Assembly: GCA_019637095.1 (NCBI GenBank)
Contig: JAHBWG010000070.1
Span: 1 to 51,455, forward strand
Length of the DNA: 51,455 nt
Origin: Sandaracinaceae bacterium
GTDB taxonomy: Bacteria; Myxococcota_A; Polyangia; Polyangiales; Sandaracinaceae
Direction of reading: 5' to 3'
The notes beneath the pieces are model-generated. The model searched no databases. It had not been told where the DNA came from and worked only from the letters and a program-made list of their open reading frames with translations. Made by a program: the position numbers and the translations under genes. This document shows, in pieces, positions 7,403 to 16,843 of the stretch (positions are counted from its first letter, which is position 1; every line of letters starts with the position of its first letter).

Positions 7403-8836
7403 ATGGAACGCATCGACGTGATCGACAAGGGGCAGAGCGAGAGCTTCGCGCGCGAGATCACCGACATCGAGGGGACGCTGCCCGCAGGGCTCGACGGGAC
7501 GCTGCTGCGCAACGGGGCGGGCGCGACGAGCGTGGGCGAGGATCGCGTAGCCTTCCTCGACGCACACGCGCTCGTGGCGGCGCTCGATGTCCGCGACGGG
7601 CGCGCGTACTTCCGCGCGGTGCACCCGGACACGGCGGCGCGCCGCGAGGAGCTCGCCGCGGGGCGGCTGACGCGGCGGCGGGTGTTCACGAACCTGCGCG
7701 GCTGGTGGAAGAACGCGTTCAACTTGGAGCTCGGCAACTCGGCTTGTCACGACGTGTACGCGTGGGGCGGGAAGGTCTACGCAGCCGACCTCGGCGAGCA
7801 CTGGGCGCTCGCGGCCCCGTCGCTGGCGACCGAGGGGCCGGAGCGCTGGTCGAGCGTGGTGGAGCGAGACGAGCTCCTCGCGCCGATGCCGCGCGACGAC
7901 GTCGCGCGCGGTCGGCTCGTCGCCTACGCGCTGCGCCGCTCGCCGAGCAAGGGCGACTCGCTGGCGTTCGTGGAGGTCGACGAGGCGCTCGGCAAGGTGG
8001 CGCGCACCGCGGCGGTGCCGCTGAAGGGGATCGTGCACGACCAGGCGTTCACGGACCGCTGGTACGCGACCTTCCAGATCCCGGTGACGCCCAAGCCGCT
8101 GCCGGCGCTGCTCGGGACGGCGCCGCTCTGGTGGGCGTTCGGCTGGCGCGACGAGGGGCCGACGCTGATCCTCGCGCCGCGCGGGCGCGAGGGCGAGGCG
8201 GTGAAGGTCCGGCTCGACGCATCGCTGCGCACGATCTTCCACGTCATCAACGCGTACGACGACGGCGACGACGTGGTGATCGACGCGATGGGCTACGACG
8301 GGCCGGTGCTGTTCGACGTGGTGATGCCCGCGGCGAAGAGGCGCGCGCACCGCACGCCGCCGAACAACCGGATCGTGCGCGTGCGGGCGACGCCGGCGAA
8401 CGGGACGGCCACGGTCGAGCCGTTCGAGGGCGCGTTCGGCGAGGCACCGGAGGTCGCGCCGGCGATGCACGGGAAGCGACACCGCGCGGCGTGGTTCGCG
8501 GCGCTGCCGAGCGGGCTCGAGCGCGAGGCGAGCACGTACCTGTTCGCGCGCCGCGTCGGCCGGCTCGACGTGGAGTCCGGGGAGGTGACGAGCTGGGACG
8601 CGGGCGAGGGCTGCCACGTGAGCCCGGTCGCGTTCGCGCCGGACACGTCGAGCGACGACCCGGAGGCGGGCTGGGCGCTGGCGTGGGTGCTCGACCTGGC
8701 GAAGGAGACCTGCGACGTGGTGGTCCTCGACGCGAACGATCTGCCGGCCGGGCCGATCGCGCGCGTGAAGCTCGGCGCGTACCTGCCCGCGACGAGCCAC
8801 ACGCGGTTCGCGCCGGGGCTGCGCACGCGCGCCTGA
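7403..8836 (+). CDS. Carotenoid oxygenase family protein (RPE65/apocarotenoid dioxygenase-like)
   Basis: This 477-residue protein resembles non-haem iron carotenoid/stilbene cleavage dioxygenases. It has the 'GTLLRNGAG' opening (32-40), 'GIVHDQAFTDRWYATF' (H212), 'RTIFHVINAYDDGDDVVIDA' (H280) and a C-terminal 'PATSHTRFAPG' (H466). Family members cleave carotenoid or apocarotenoid double bonds and bind Fe(II) through four His residues. Where the first ligand normally sits ('AHPk.D..tG.L'), this protein reads 'APMPRDDVARGRL', so that His seems absent. Activity or metal binding may therefore differ. It lies alone and converges on tssM with a 45-base gap. The start is the first Met of the family alignment; no strong ribosome site was seen. 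Confidence 0.85.
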   Translation: MERIDVIDKGQSESFAREITDIEGTLPAGLDGTLLRNGAGATSVGEDRVAFLDAHALVAALDVRDGRAYFRAVHPDTAARREELAAGRLTRRRVFTNLRGWWKNAFNLELGNSACHDVYAWGGKVYAADLGEHWALAAPSLATEGPERWSSVVERDELLAPMPRDDVARGRLVAYALRRSPSKGDSLAFVEVDEALGKVARTAAVPLKGIVHDQAFTDRWYATFQIPVTPKPLPALLGTAPLWWAFGWRDEGPTLILAPRGREGEAVKVRLDASLRTIFHVINAYDDGDDVVIDAMGYDGPVLFDVVMPAAKRRAHRTPPNNRIVRVRATPANGTATVEPFEGAFGEAPEVAPAMHGKRHRAAWFAALPSGLEREASTYLFARRVGRLDVESGEVTSWDAGEGCHVSPVAFAPDTSSDDPEAGWALAWVLDLAKETCDVVVLDANDLPAGPIARVKLGAYLPATSHTRFAPGLRTRA

Positions 8837-8881
8837 GGGCGCGTCCATGAAGCTTGCTCGGTCGAGGCGCGGGTCGGCCGG

Positions 8882-11800
8882 CTACTGCCACCACGCGCCG
8901 CCGCGACGGCGAGGCGGCGGGCGGGGCGCGGCGGGCTCGTCGGTGAGCGTGGGCTCGGGCCCCGCGGGCAGGGTGGGCTCGGGCCCGGCGGGCGCGGCGC
9001 CGGTCGGCGCCGGGGTCGCGGCCGCGCCGGTCGGAGCCGCCGGCACGGGGGGCGGCACCCACGCGGAGCCCTCGATCGGCGGCATGAGCAGCGTGCGGAA
9101 GCGCGGGCGCCACGCGTACGGCCGCTCGTCGATCAGCGTGGTCGTGAGCGCGCGCGCGTCGCGCTGGCGCTGCGTGAAGTCGGTCACGTTGGTGCCCGAG
9201 ATGCGGAAGCGGAGCGCGTCGCGCAGGAACTCGAGCTGCTCCTCGTAGCGGCGCGCGGGCGTCACCTGGCGCGCCTGCCCTTGCTGGCGCTCGCGCGACT
9301 CGGGGGGCGCGAAGTCGGTGAAGCCCGTGAACTCGAGGTGCAGCGTCGCCGGGGTCACGAGCACCGCCTGCGGCGCCTCCGCCGTGCCGCCGGTGGCCGA
9401 GCGGAGGCGGTCCGCCGCCGTCCCGGTGAGGCGCCCCGCCGTCTCCGAGGTGATCCCGATCGTCCGGGCGATCCCCATGTTCAGTCGGCGCTGCGCGAGC
9501 CGGCGCGCGCGCTCGCCCGCCTCGCCGGTGTCGATGCCGCGCGCACCCGCCGGCGGCGTGAGGTTCACGTGGTAGGCGACCTGCTGGACGAGCCGCGTGA
9601 GCACCTGCGGCTGCAGGCTCGTCAGCTCCGTCAGCTGCGCGACGTGCTCCTGGTCGCCCGAGGGCGTCGCGACCCAGAGCGAGTCGATGAAGCCCTGCCA
9701 CTCCTCGACGTACTTCTCGAGGAAGTAGGCGCGCAGGTTCGCCACCTGACGCTCGCGCAGCAGCTGCGCCTGGTGCTCGTTCTCCGGCGGCTCGTTGCCG
9801 AGCACCCAGTGCTCGCGGAAGAACTCCGCCGCCTCTTCGTCGATCATCGTCTGGACGTGCTGCTCCCACGCGGGACGCGTGAACGCGGCGCGCACCTGCG
9901 CCCGCGCGCGCAGCCACGACGTCTCGCGCCCGACGAGCGAGCGCAGCGTGACGTCCGGCATGTGGTGACGGCGCTCGACGCGGTCGATGATGCCGTGCAC
10001 CGCCATCTCCTCGTTGCCGAGGAGGTTGAACGCGCCGCGGATCGCGCCGACCGCGCGCATGTCGCGCGGGAAGTAGAGCGCGGGATCGGCGCCGAGCGCG
10101 TTCACGTAGTAGCGCAGGTTCTCTTCCATCATCGGGTAGCGCGGGTCGTGCCGCGGGACCTCCGTCGCCTCGCGCCAGCGGCTCTTCAGCCGCTCGACCA
10201 CCCAGTCCCGCATCGGCCCGTTGATGTCGGGCTCGCGATCCGCGCGCGGCACCGTCAACACGATGTGCAGCTTCAAGCGCTCGTACATCTCGCGCATCTC
10301 GCGGGCCTCGGCGGACGCCGTCGGGCCGAGCGCCTCGAGGCGCTGCTCGAACTCGTGGATCTGCGCGCCGTCGCGGGCGAGCAGCGGCCCGACGACCCGC
10401 CGCCGCAGGGCGTCGAGGTAGACGGCGCGCACCGGCTCGTGCACGCGGCCCTGGTACATGCCGAAGCTCATGAGCAGCGGCGGCCCGCGGCGATCGTAGG
10501 TGCCGAGCTCGACGGCCCGCTGGCGCAGCGGCTCGATCGCCTCGGCGCCGAGCGGCGTGCGCTCGTCGCCGCCGACCACCACCTCGCGCGCCGCGTCGAT
10601 CCGCTCGCGCGTCTCCTCGAGGTAGGCGCGGTTCTTCGCCCACGCGAGCGCGGGGAAGCCGCTGACCGCGAGCGAGAGCCCGAACAGCGTCGCCGCCGCG
10701 ATCCAGGTGCGCACGCGCTGGCGCCGGATCTCCTCCGGGCTGCGGACGGCGACCTCGGCGTCCTTGAACACGACGTTCGAGAACACGTCGCGCAGGAAGT
10801 AGCTCTTGGCCTCCACCTGCGGCGCGGGGAGCTGCACGTCGGGCTGCCCGAACGCCTGCGCCATCTTGCTCATGACGCGATCGATCGGCCGGCCCTCCTG
10901 CGTGCCGCTGGTGAAGTACACGCCGCGCAGGAGCGGCGTCTCCCTGAAGACGTTCTCGCTGAAGAGCGCGTGGCAGAACTCCGCCATGTTCCCGCGCAGG
11001 ACCTCGATCTGCTGCGGGAACGCGTAGATGAGCTCGCGGTTCGAGATCTTGCGATCCTCGCCCATCCGCTTGACCGAGCGGTGCGTCAGGACCTTCACGA
11101 GCTTGTCGAACCCCTCGAGGAAGTACTCGCGCGGCGGCGCGGTCTTCTTCGCGAGCGGGCGCGTGAAGCCCCAGATCTGCCCGCGGTCCTGCTTGGGCAG
11201 GTCGCCGAAGGTCTCGACGAAGCCGGGGATGAGGTCGCACTTGGTGAAGAGCACGTAGACGGGGAGGCTCATCTTGAGCCTCCCCTGCACCTCGTCGATG
11301 CGGTCGCGGATGCGGCGCGCGAGCGCGGCGACCTCGTCCTCGCGAGCGCCGCCGACGTCGTCCACGCTGACCGCCGCGATCATCCCGTTCAGCGGCTTCT
11401 TCGGGCGGAAGCGGCGGATGAGATCGAGGAACCCGATCCACTCGTCGTGATCCTCGTCCTCGCTCGTCCAGCGGCCGGCGGTGTCGAGGATCACGCCGTT
11501 GCTCGTCATCCACCAGTCGCAGTTGCGCGTGCCGCCGAGGCCGCGGACGCCGCCGCCGGACGCGGACAGGTACGGGAACTCGAGCCCGGAGTTGCGCAGC
11601 GCGGTGCTCTTGCCGCAGCCGGGCGGGCCGATGATCGCGTACCAGGGCAGCGCGTAGAGCGCCTTCTTGCCGCCCTTCTTCGAGGTCTTGAGCGCGGAGA
11701 TGGCCTTCTGGAACTCGGCCTGCATCTCGGCGATCTCGTGCTGCAGGTCGGGGCGCGCGCTCGCCGCCTGCGCCTGCGCCTGCGCCGCGAGCGCCTTCTC

Positions 11801-11971
11801 GAGCTCGCGCGCGGCGCGGCGCTCGCGGAGCTTCTCGAGCCCGACGAGCAGGACCAGCACGAGCGCCACGACGAGCGTGACGAGGAGCGGGATCCAGAGC
11901 GGGAAGTCGATGAGCAGCGCGATGACCCAGGCGAGGATCACGATCACGCTGCCGACGATGTACTTGATCAT
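8882..11971 (-). CDS. tssM: Type VI secretion system protein TssM/IcmF
   Basis: This is a 1029-residue inner-membrane component of the T6SS membrane complex. Two N-terminal membrane segments (about 3-22 and 26-45) precede a coiled stretch and an NTPase domain with P-loop GPPGCGKST (115-123), Walker B-like LDTAG (162-166) and TKCD (243-246). A third membrane segment (422-446) leads to the large periplasmic part. It is somewhat shorter than many TssM proteins (about 1100-1200), and the C-terminus is Pro/Ala-rich low-complexity ('APTGAAATPAPTGAAPAG'). No tssJ, tssK, tssL, sheath or hcp gene is visible here, so the copy is solitary in this window. The small gene at 12086 lies upstream on the same strand. 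Confidence 0.93.
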   Translation of the reverse strand: MIKYIVGSVIVILAWVIALLIDFPLWIPLLVTLVVALVLVLLVGLEKLRERRAARELEKALAAQAQAQAASARPDLQHEIAEMQAEFQKAISALKTSKKGGKKALYALPWYAIIGPPGCGKSTALRNSGLEFPYLSASGGGVRGLGGTRNCDWWMTSNGVILDTAGRWTSEDEDHDEWIGFLDLIRRFRPKKPLNGMIAAVSVDDVGGAREDEVAALARRIRDRIDEVQGRLKMSLPVYVLFTKCDLIPGFVETFGDLPKQDRGQIWGFTRPLAKKTAPPREYFLEGFDKLVKVLTHRSVKRMGEDRKISNRELIYAFPQQIEVLRGNMAEFCHALFSENVFRETPLLRGVYFTSGTQEGRPIDRVMSKMAQAFGQPDVQLPAPQVEAKSYFLRDVFSNVVFKDAEVAVRSPEEIRRQRVRTWIAAATLFGLSLAVSGFPALAWAKNRAYLEETRERIDAAREVVVGGDERTPLGAEAIEPLRQRAVELGTYDRRGPPLLMSFGMYQGRVHEPVRAVYLDALRRRVVGPLLARDGAQIHEFEQRLEALGPTASAEAREMREMYERLKLHIVLTVPRADREPDINGPMRDWVVERLKSRWREATEVPRHDPRYPMMEENLRYYVNALGADPALYFPRDMRAVGAIRGAFNLLGNEEMAVHGIIDRVERRHHMPDVTLRSLVGRETSWLRARAQVRAAFTRPAWEQHVQTMIDEEAAEFFREHWVLGNEPPENEHQAQLLRERQVANLRAYFLEKYVEEWQGFIDSLWVATPSGDQEHVAQLTELTSLQPQVLTRLVQQVAYHVNLTPPAGARGIDTGEAGERARRLAQRRLNMGIARTIGITSETAGRLTGTAADRLRSATGGTAEAPQAVLVTPATLHLEFTGFTDFAPPESRERQQGQARQVTPARRYEEQLEFLRDALRFRISGTNVTDFTQRQRDARALTTTLIDERPYAWRPRFRTLLMPPIEGSAWVPPPVPAAPTGAAATPAPTGAAPAGPEPTLPAGPEPTLTDEPAAPRPPPRRRGGAWWQ

Positions 11972-12085
11972 TCTCTTGCCGCCTCGTCGCCGAGTAGGAG
12001 GATCGAGAGCATACCAACCTTTGCCGATCGAGCGGCCTCGTTGGCATCTGCCCCTCCCTCTGGCGGCGAGCCGGGACGCGCGGCG

Positions 12086-12352
12086 TCAGATCACGGCGAG
12101 GCCGAGCGCCTCGCAGTCCGAGACGAGCAGCGCGGTCTCGGGCACGGCCGTGCCAGGCACGCGCGACGCGATCTGCCGCGCCGCGGCGCGCACCTCGCCC
12201 CGCGTCGGGACCGCGCTCGAGTGCTCCGTCGTCATGCACTTGGCGGTCGCGAGCCGGTGCGCGGCGACCGAGAGGCTCCCGGCCTCCTCGAGGAGCCGGC
12301 GCAGGCCGTCGCGTTCACGGATCACCTCTTGGAGCCACTCGAGCGGAATCAT
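12086..12352 (-). CDS. Small hypothetical protein upstream of tssM
   Basis: This is an 88-residue protein of unknown function. ATG at 12352 is chosen because GGAGG sits 7 bases upstream; an in-frame start at 12370 has no such site. The N-terminal half is predicted helical ('WLQEVIRERDGLRRLLEEAGSL'), and the C-terminus reads 'ALLVSDCEALGLAVI'. It has no signal peptide. It lies 114 bases ahead of tssM on the same strand and could be a T6SS accessory protein, but that is guilt by location only. Confidence 0.65.
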   Translation of the reverse strand: MIPLEWLQEVIRERDGLRRLLEEAGSLSVAAHRLATAKCMTTEHSSAVPTRGEVRAAARQIASRVPGTAVPETALLVSDCEALGLAVI

Positions 12353-12550
12353 ACGGCTGCCTCCCAACACGGTGTGCGCAAGTGAGTTTGCAACCGAAGT
12401 GCCATCGCCCGGACCTCGGTCACACCGCCCTTCGACGGCTACGCGCGTGAATCGATCGGGTCAAGAAACCGACATGAATGCCAGACCTCGGCCGGCGAGG
12501 GAGCCCGACGACTTGCGGAAGGGGCGCGGCGATGGTCGAATGGCGCGACC

Positions 12551-13966
12551 ATGCGCCGCGCTCGTGCGCTCATCGGGATCGCCGCGCTCGCGCTCGCCGG
12601 AGGCGGCGCGATCGCGCAGGACCTGCCCGCGCGGTGCACGGATCTGACGCGCGCCGACGCCGCCGGGCGCTTCGTCGCGATGCTCGACCTCGCCCGCCCC
12701 GAGAGCCCGCTCGACGGTGACGACCTGCTCGCGGTGGTCGATCGCTCGCCCGAGGGCGCGCTCGCGCCGGACTACCGCCCCGACGACCTCGTCGACCTGA
12801 CGACGATGCGCCCGGCGCGCGCATCCCAGTGTACGCCGCCCGCGCGGCAGTGCCTGCGGCGCGAGGCCGCGCACGCGTACCGCGAGCTCGCGCGCGCGAT
12901 GCGCGACGCGGGCCACGTCCCCCACGTCACGAGCGCGTTCCGCGACTACCGCGTGCAGTGCTCGACGTTCCAGCGGTGGGTGAGCCGCGGCGGGTTCTGC
13001 GAGGCCGCGCAGGCGAGCGCGCTCCCCGGCCACTCGCAGCACCAGCTCGGCACGACGCTCGATCTGTTCACGTACGCGTGGACGCTCGGCGGCGACAAGT
13101 TCCGCCCGGGCTTCGGCTGCTCGGAGGGCGGCCGCTGGCTCGCGGAGCACGCCGAGTCGTTCGGCTTCGTCGTGCCCTACCCGCTGCACCCCGATCACCG
13201 TGTGGCGGGCAGCACGTGCGCGGCGATCGACGGCGACGAGGCGCGCCTCGACCCGCGGACCGGCTATCGCTACGAGCCCTGGCACCTGCGCTACGTCGGG
13301 CGCGAGACGGTCGCGCGCTTCCGCGCCGCCCGCGAGGCGAGCGGCCCCGACACCGCGGCCGAGATCACCCTCGATCAGTTCCTGCGCGCGCACCGCGGCG
13401 CGGCGCGACCGGTCGGCGTGCCGGTTTGCGACGGCTGCAACTGCGATCGCTGCGCGACGTACGCGCCCGACGGACCGTGCGCGCCGCCGGCGTGGCGCCT
13501 CGACGCGTCGGGCCACCTGCCCGCGCCCGCGCACGCGCCGCGCCTGCGGTCCGCCGCGCTGTCACGGCGCGGGCCCGAGCTCGTGCTCGAGGCGCGGATC
13601 GAGGTCGCGCCGAACACGGCGACGCACGGCCCGATCGTGACCGAGCGCTCCGGCGCCTGGTACGCGCGCGGCGCCCGCGAGGTGAGGCTCGCGAGCGGCA
13701 CGTCGCGCGCGTTCCCCGCCATCGACGGCGCGCACCGCCTCGCGATCGGCTTCGGCGATCGCGGGGACTGGCCGTGGCACGCGGCGCTCGTCGGCCCCGA
13801 CCGCGACGGCGCCGAGAACGGGTTCGACGCGCCGATCCCGGCGGCGCCCGGCGTGCTCGTGGTGCGCGTCCCCATGCGCGGCGTGCGCGCGGGCACGGAG
13901 GTGCGCGTCGGGATCGCGCACGCGCACGACCCCGTCGCGCTCGCGTGGACCGGGGCCGCGCCGTGA
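12551..13966 (+). CDS. Secreted D-alanyl-D-alanine carboxypeptidase, VanY/M15B family
   Basis: This is a 471-residue exported zinc peptidase. A signal peptide (1-22) ends at AIAQ. The M15 motifs are clear: 'SAFRDY' (R131), 'HSQHQLGTTLDL' (H164 and D171) and 'EPWHLRYVG' (H245, with E242 as likely general base). Six or more Cys residues in the core suggest disulphides in the periplasm. After about residue 285 a Cys-rich link ('CDGCNCDRC') joins a beta-rich C-terminal domain of unknown role. M15B enzymes trim peptidoglycan stem peptides. The stop overlaps the GTG of the next gene (GTGA), which makes it the first gene of a three-gene operon. Confidence 0.9.
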   Translation: MRRARALIGIAALALAGGGAIAQDLPARCTDLTRADAAGRFVAMLDLARPESPLDGDDLLAVVDRSPEGALAPDYRPDDLVDLTTMRPARASQCTPPARQCLRREAAHAYRELARAMRDAGHVPHVTSAFRDYRVQCSTFQRWVSRGGFCEAAQASALPGHSQHQLGTTLDLFTYAWTLGGDKFRPGFGCSEGGRWLAEHAESFGFVVPYPLHPDHRVAGSTCAAIDGDEARLDPRTGYRYEPWHLRYVGRETVARFRAAREASGPDTAAEITLDQFLRAHRGAARPVGVPVCDGCNCDRCATYAPDGPCAPPAWRLDASGHLPAPAHAPRLRSAALSRRGPELVLEARIEVAPNTATHGPIVTERSGAWYARGAREVRLASGTSRAFPAIDGAHRLAIGFGDRGDWPWHAALVGPDRDGAENGFDAPIPAAPGVLVVRVPMRGVRAGTEVRVGIAHAHDPVALAWTGAAP

Positions 13967-15264
13967 GCGAGCCCTTCGCTCGCGAGGCGCGCGCGGCCGT
14001 CGCGCGCGCCGCGCGCGAGGCGGAGGGCGCGCCCGGACCGCTCACCGCGCTCGCCCTCTCGACCGGCGCGGTCACGGTCGCGCTCGTCGCGTCGCGGATC
14101 CTCGCGCGCGCGCCGGCGGCGTCGGGAGGATGGGTAGGCGTCGCGCTCGTGACCGGCGCCGCGCTCGCGCTCCTGCTCGCGGTGCCGGTGTGGCGGCTGC
14201 GCGCGCGGCGCCGCGCGAGACCTGCGCCGACGCCGACGAGCGCGCGCTGCCCACGCTGCGCCGCGCCCTTGCTGGCGCACGGCCCGACCGTCGCCGCGCG
14301 CCGCACGTGCGGCCGGTGCGCCGCCGCGCTCCTCGAGGCCGCGGGGCTGTTCGTCGTCGACGCCCCGGAGCGCGCGATCCGGCGGGCGCGCTGGCAGGCG
14401 GCGGCCCGCGCGCGCGTTCGGCGAGGTCGCGCCGCGCCGGTGCTCGGCCCCACGCGGGCGCTCGCGGCGAGCCTCGTCGCGATCGCCGCGGTCACGGCGT
14501 CGGCCCACGCGCTCGGCGTCGTGCCGGACCCGATCGCGCACCTCGAGCTCGCCGAGGACGAAGACCGCGCCGCGGGGCGGCCGGGCATCGCGCGGGCGCT
14601 CGTCGACGCCCCGTCGCTCGGCACGCCGACGCGCGCGTACGCGCCACGGATCGTCGGGACGCAGGTGCTCGCGCGCAGCGGCGCGGGGCCCTGGCACCAG
14701 CTCGCGGTGATCGTCGCGATCCGGGCCCGCAGCGCCCACTGCGTGTTCGCCGACGGCGACGTGGCCTGGGTCGCCGACGACGGACTGCTCGAGCCCGAGC
14801 TCGGCCCGGGCGACGCGGTGCGCGTCGTCGACGGCGAGGGTCGCGCGAGCGACGGTACCGTCACCGCGCGCGTCGGCGCCGCGATCCGCGTGGACGCGCG
14901 CTGGACCAGCGCGGCGCGCGTCCGCGTGCGCGCCGATGCGCCACACCCCGCGCGCGACGGTCCGGCGCGCGAGGTCGCCGCCAACGGCTGGGTCGAGCTC
15001 CGCGACGGCGCCGCCGGCTGGCGTCCCGGGGTGGTCGCCGAGCGCGACGGCCTGCGCGCGCTGGTCCTGCTCGATCGTGGGGACGCGCACTGGGTCGAGC
15101 AAGCCGTATTGCGCCCGCAGGCGATCGGCCCCGGAGTCCGCGTCGAGGCCGACGACCGCCCCGGCGCGTACGTCGTCGCGGCGCGCGTCGGCGACGCGCT
15201 CGTGCTCGTCGACGCGCGCGGCGGCCGGCGCTGGGCCTCGCTCGCCGAGGTGCGGCGGCGTTGA
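13963..15264 (+). CDS. Membrane protein with zinc ribbon and SH3/Tudor-like repeats
   Basis: This 433-residue protein has two membrane segments (about 27-48 and 57-78), then a zinc ribbon with C96-x2-C99 and C116-x2-C119 that resembles TFIIB-type ribbons, then a third segment (166-187). The outer C-terminal half holds repeated beta units of the form 'G..VLA......WHQLAVI...CVFADGDVAWVADDGLL', resembling Agenet/Tudor-like or SH3-like barrels. The start is GTG overlapping the upstream stop, and its own stop overlaps the next start (TTGA), so the three genes are translationally coupled. The function is not known. The zinc site and barrels suggest a binding or scaffold role at the membrane. Confidence 0.75.
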   Translation: MSEPFAREARAAVARAAREAEGAPGPLTALALSTGAVTVALVASRILARAPAASGGWVGVALVTGAALALLLAVPVWRLRARRRARPAPTPTSARCPRCAAPLLAHGPTVAARRTCGRCAAALLEAAGLFVVDAPERAIRRARWQAAARARVRRGRAAPVLGPTRALAASLVAIAAVTASAHALGVVPDPIAHLELAEDEDRAAGRPGIARALVDAPSLGTPTRAYAPRIVGTQVLARSGAGPWHQLAVIVAIRARSAHCVFADGDVAWVADDGLLEPELGPGDAVRVVDGEGRASDGTVTARVGAAIRVDARWTSAARVRVRADAPHPARDGPAREVAANGWVELRDGAAGWRPGVVAERDGLRALVLLDRGDAHWVEQAVLRPQAIGPGVRVEADDRPGAYVVAARVGDALVLVDARGGRRWASLAEVRRR

Positions 15265-16724
15265 CCCTCCTCTTGCCGTGCTGCACGTTCCTGCGCGTCT
15301 TCGACACCACGCCGGAGCGCGAGGTGCTCACGCTCCCCGAGCTCACCGCGGCGCTCCGGCGGTTCGAGGTCAAGACGCAGACCGCCGCGAAGATCGAGCG
15401 CGAGATCGCGCGGATCCGCCAGGCGAGCGCGCGCCTCGCCGCGGGCGAGCCGGTCCGCGGCAAGTTCATGGGGCGCCTCGCCAAGGCGCGTGAGAGCGCG
15501 ACGCGCGCGGGGGAAGAGCCCGCGCGCGCGCTCGTCACGGCGACCGAGCACATGGTCGTCGAGACGGAGAAGAGCGCGAAGCGTGACCTGCGCCTCTGGA
15601 GCCCGGCCCTCTATCGTCCGGGCGCGACGAAGCGCGGCTCGGACGGCGTCACCCACGTCTCGTGCCTCGTGCTCGACTACGACGACGGCACCGCGATCCG
15701 CGAGGCGACGACGACGTGGAGCAGCTGGTTCCACCTCGTCTACACGACGTGGAGCCACACGCCCACGAGCCCGCGCTTCCGCCTCGTGCTCCCGCTCGCG
15801 TTCGCGGTCGCGTCGGAGGACTGGCCGAGCGTCTGGAGCTGGGCGGAGGAGCACGCGCACTTCAGCATCGACCCCGCGATGAAGAGCCCGGCGGCGACGT
15901 ACGCGCTGCCCGCGGTGCGCAGCCTCGAGTGGCCGCGCGAGGCGTTCTCGCGGCCGGGCGCGATCCTCGATCCGGTCGACGTCGGCGTGCTCGCGCGCCG
16001 AACGCGCCTCGCGCTCGAGCCGCTGCGGCCGCCCCACGGGACCCCGAGCGCGCTGCGCGGCGAGGACCCGGAGAAGGAGTACGTCGATCACCTCGACGAG
16101 GACGCGGTCTACTTCGTCGACGAGCCGTGGGAGAGCGACGCGGACTGGGAGCCCGCACCGCTCGCTGGTCCCGCGCCGATCGCCGCGCCCATCGCCGCGG
16201 CCGAGCCGCCCCCCGACCCACCGGCGCGCGCCCCTGCCAGCGGCCTCGTCGACGCGCTCGAGCGGCTCGAGGCGCTGCACGCCCGCGGGTTCCTCAGCGA
16301 TGACGAGGTCGCGCTCGCGAAGGCCAAGCTCCTCGCGCCCGAGCCGGGCGCGCCGCCGCCGCGCCCGCGTATCGGCGTCGACTTCGACGGGGTGCTCCAC
16401 TCGTACGCGAGCGGTTGGCGGGGCGCGGCGGTAGTCGCCGACCCGCCGGTCGCGGGCGCGATCGACTGGCTCGTCGCGCTCGACGAGCGCTTCGACCTCG
16501 CGATCGTGTCGGTGCGCAACGCACACCCCGAGGGCCCGACCGCCATGCGCGCGTGGCTCGGAGCGCACGGCCTGCCCGACCGCGTCCTCTCGCGGATCGC
16601 CTTCCCCGCGAGCCTCCCCGCCGACCTCTCGGTCCTGATCGACGATCGCGCGTTCCGCTTCGAGGGCCGGTTCCCGACGTGGGACGAGCTCGGACGGCTC
16701 GTCCCGTGGCACGAGCGACCGTGA
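15261..16724 (+). CDS. Fusion: primase-polymerase-like domain, SHOCT-like hairpin, HAD phosphatase
   Basis: This is a 487-residue protein with an unusual layout. Residues 130-225 ('SCLVLDYDDG', 'YTTWSHTPTSPRFRLVLPL', 'KSPAATYALPAVRS') resemble the core of phage/plasmid archaeo-eukaryotic-type primases, with D139-x-D141 and H166 as candidate catalytic residues. Residues 329-359 ('LERLEALHARGFLSDDEVALAKAKLL') match the SHOCT pattern. Residues 370-487 form a HAD-like phosphatase (D374-F-D376-G, S417, D461-D462). The TTG start at 15261 overlaps the upstream stop; a GTG at 15324 is an alternative. Nucleic-acid synthesis or end repair is a possible role. The primase match is by eye and needs structure comparison. 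Confidence 0.7.
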   Translation: MTLLLPCCTFLRVFDTTPEREVLTLPELTAALRRFEVKTQTAAKIEREIARIRQASARLAAGEPVRGKFMGRLAKARESATRAGEEPARALVTATEHMVVETEKSAKRDLRLWSPALYRPGATKRGSDGVTHVSCLVLDYDDGTAIREATTTWSSWFHLVYTTWSHTPTSPRFRLVLPLAFAVASEDWPSVWSWAEEHAHFSIDPAMKSPAATYALPAVRSLEWPREAFSRPGAILDPVDVGVLARRTRLALEPLRPPHGTPSALRGEDPEKEYVDHLDEDAVYFVDEPWESDADWEPAPLAGPAPIAAPIAAAEPPPDPPARAPASGLVDALERLEALHARGFLSDDEVALAKAKLLAPEPGAPPPRPRIGVDFDGVLHSYASGWRGAAVVADPPVAGAIDWLVALDERFDLAIVSVRNAHPEGPTAMRAWLGAHGLPDRVLSRIAFPASLPADLSVLIDDRAFRFEGRFPTWDELGRLVPWHERP

Positions 16725-16843
16725 ACCAAAGGAAGGAAACGTGCGTGGACCGCGACACACATGTCCGGCCCCGAGCGCGCCGCTCCTCTCGTGATCGCAG
16801 CCGCACCCAACGGGCACGTCGCCTGCACGGTCGTAGAGGCGCG

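Noticed and set aside
8247-12239. Very long Arg/Ala-rich minus-strand open frame
   Set aside because: It lies in another frame of tssM and its sequence is low-complexity Arg/Pro, typical of GC-rich shadows.
12829-13962. 5' extension of the open frame of the zinc-ribbon protein
   Set aside because: It lies over the VanY-like gene in another frame; the GTG at 13963 with stop overlap is the supported start.
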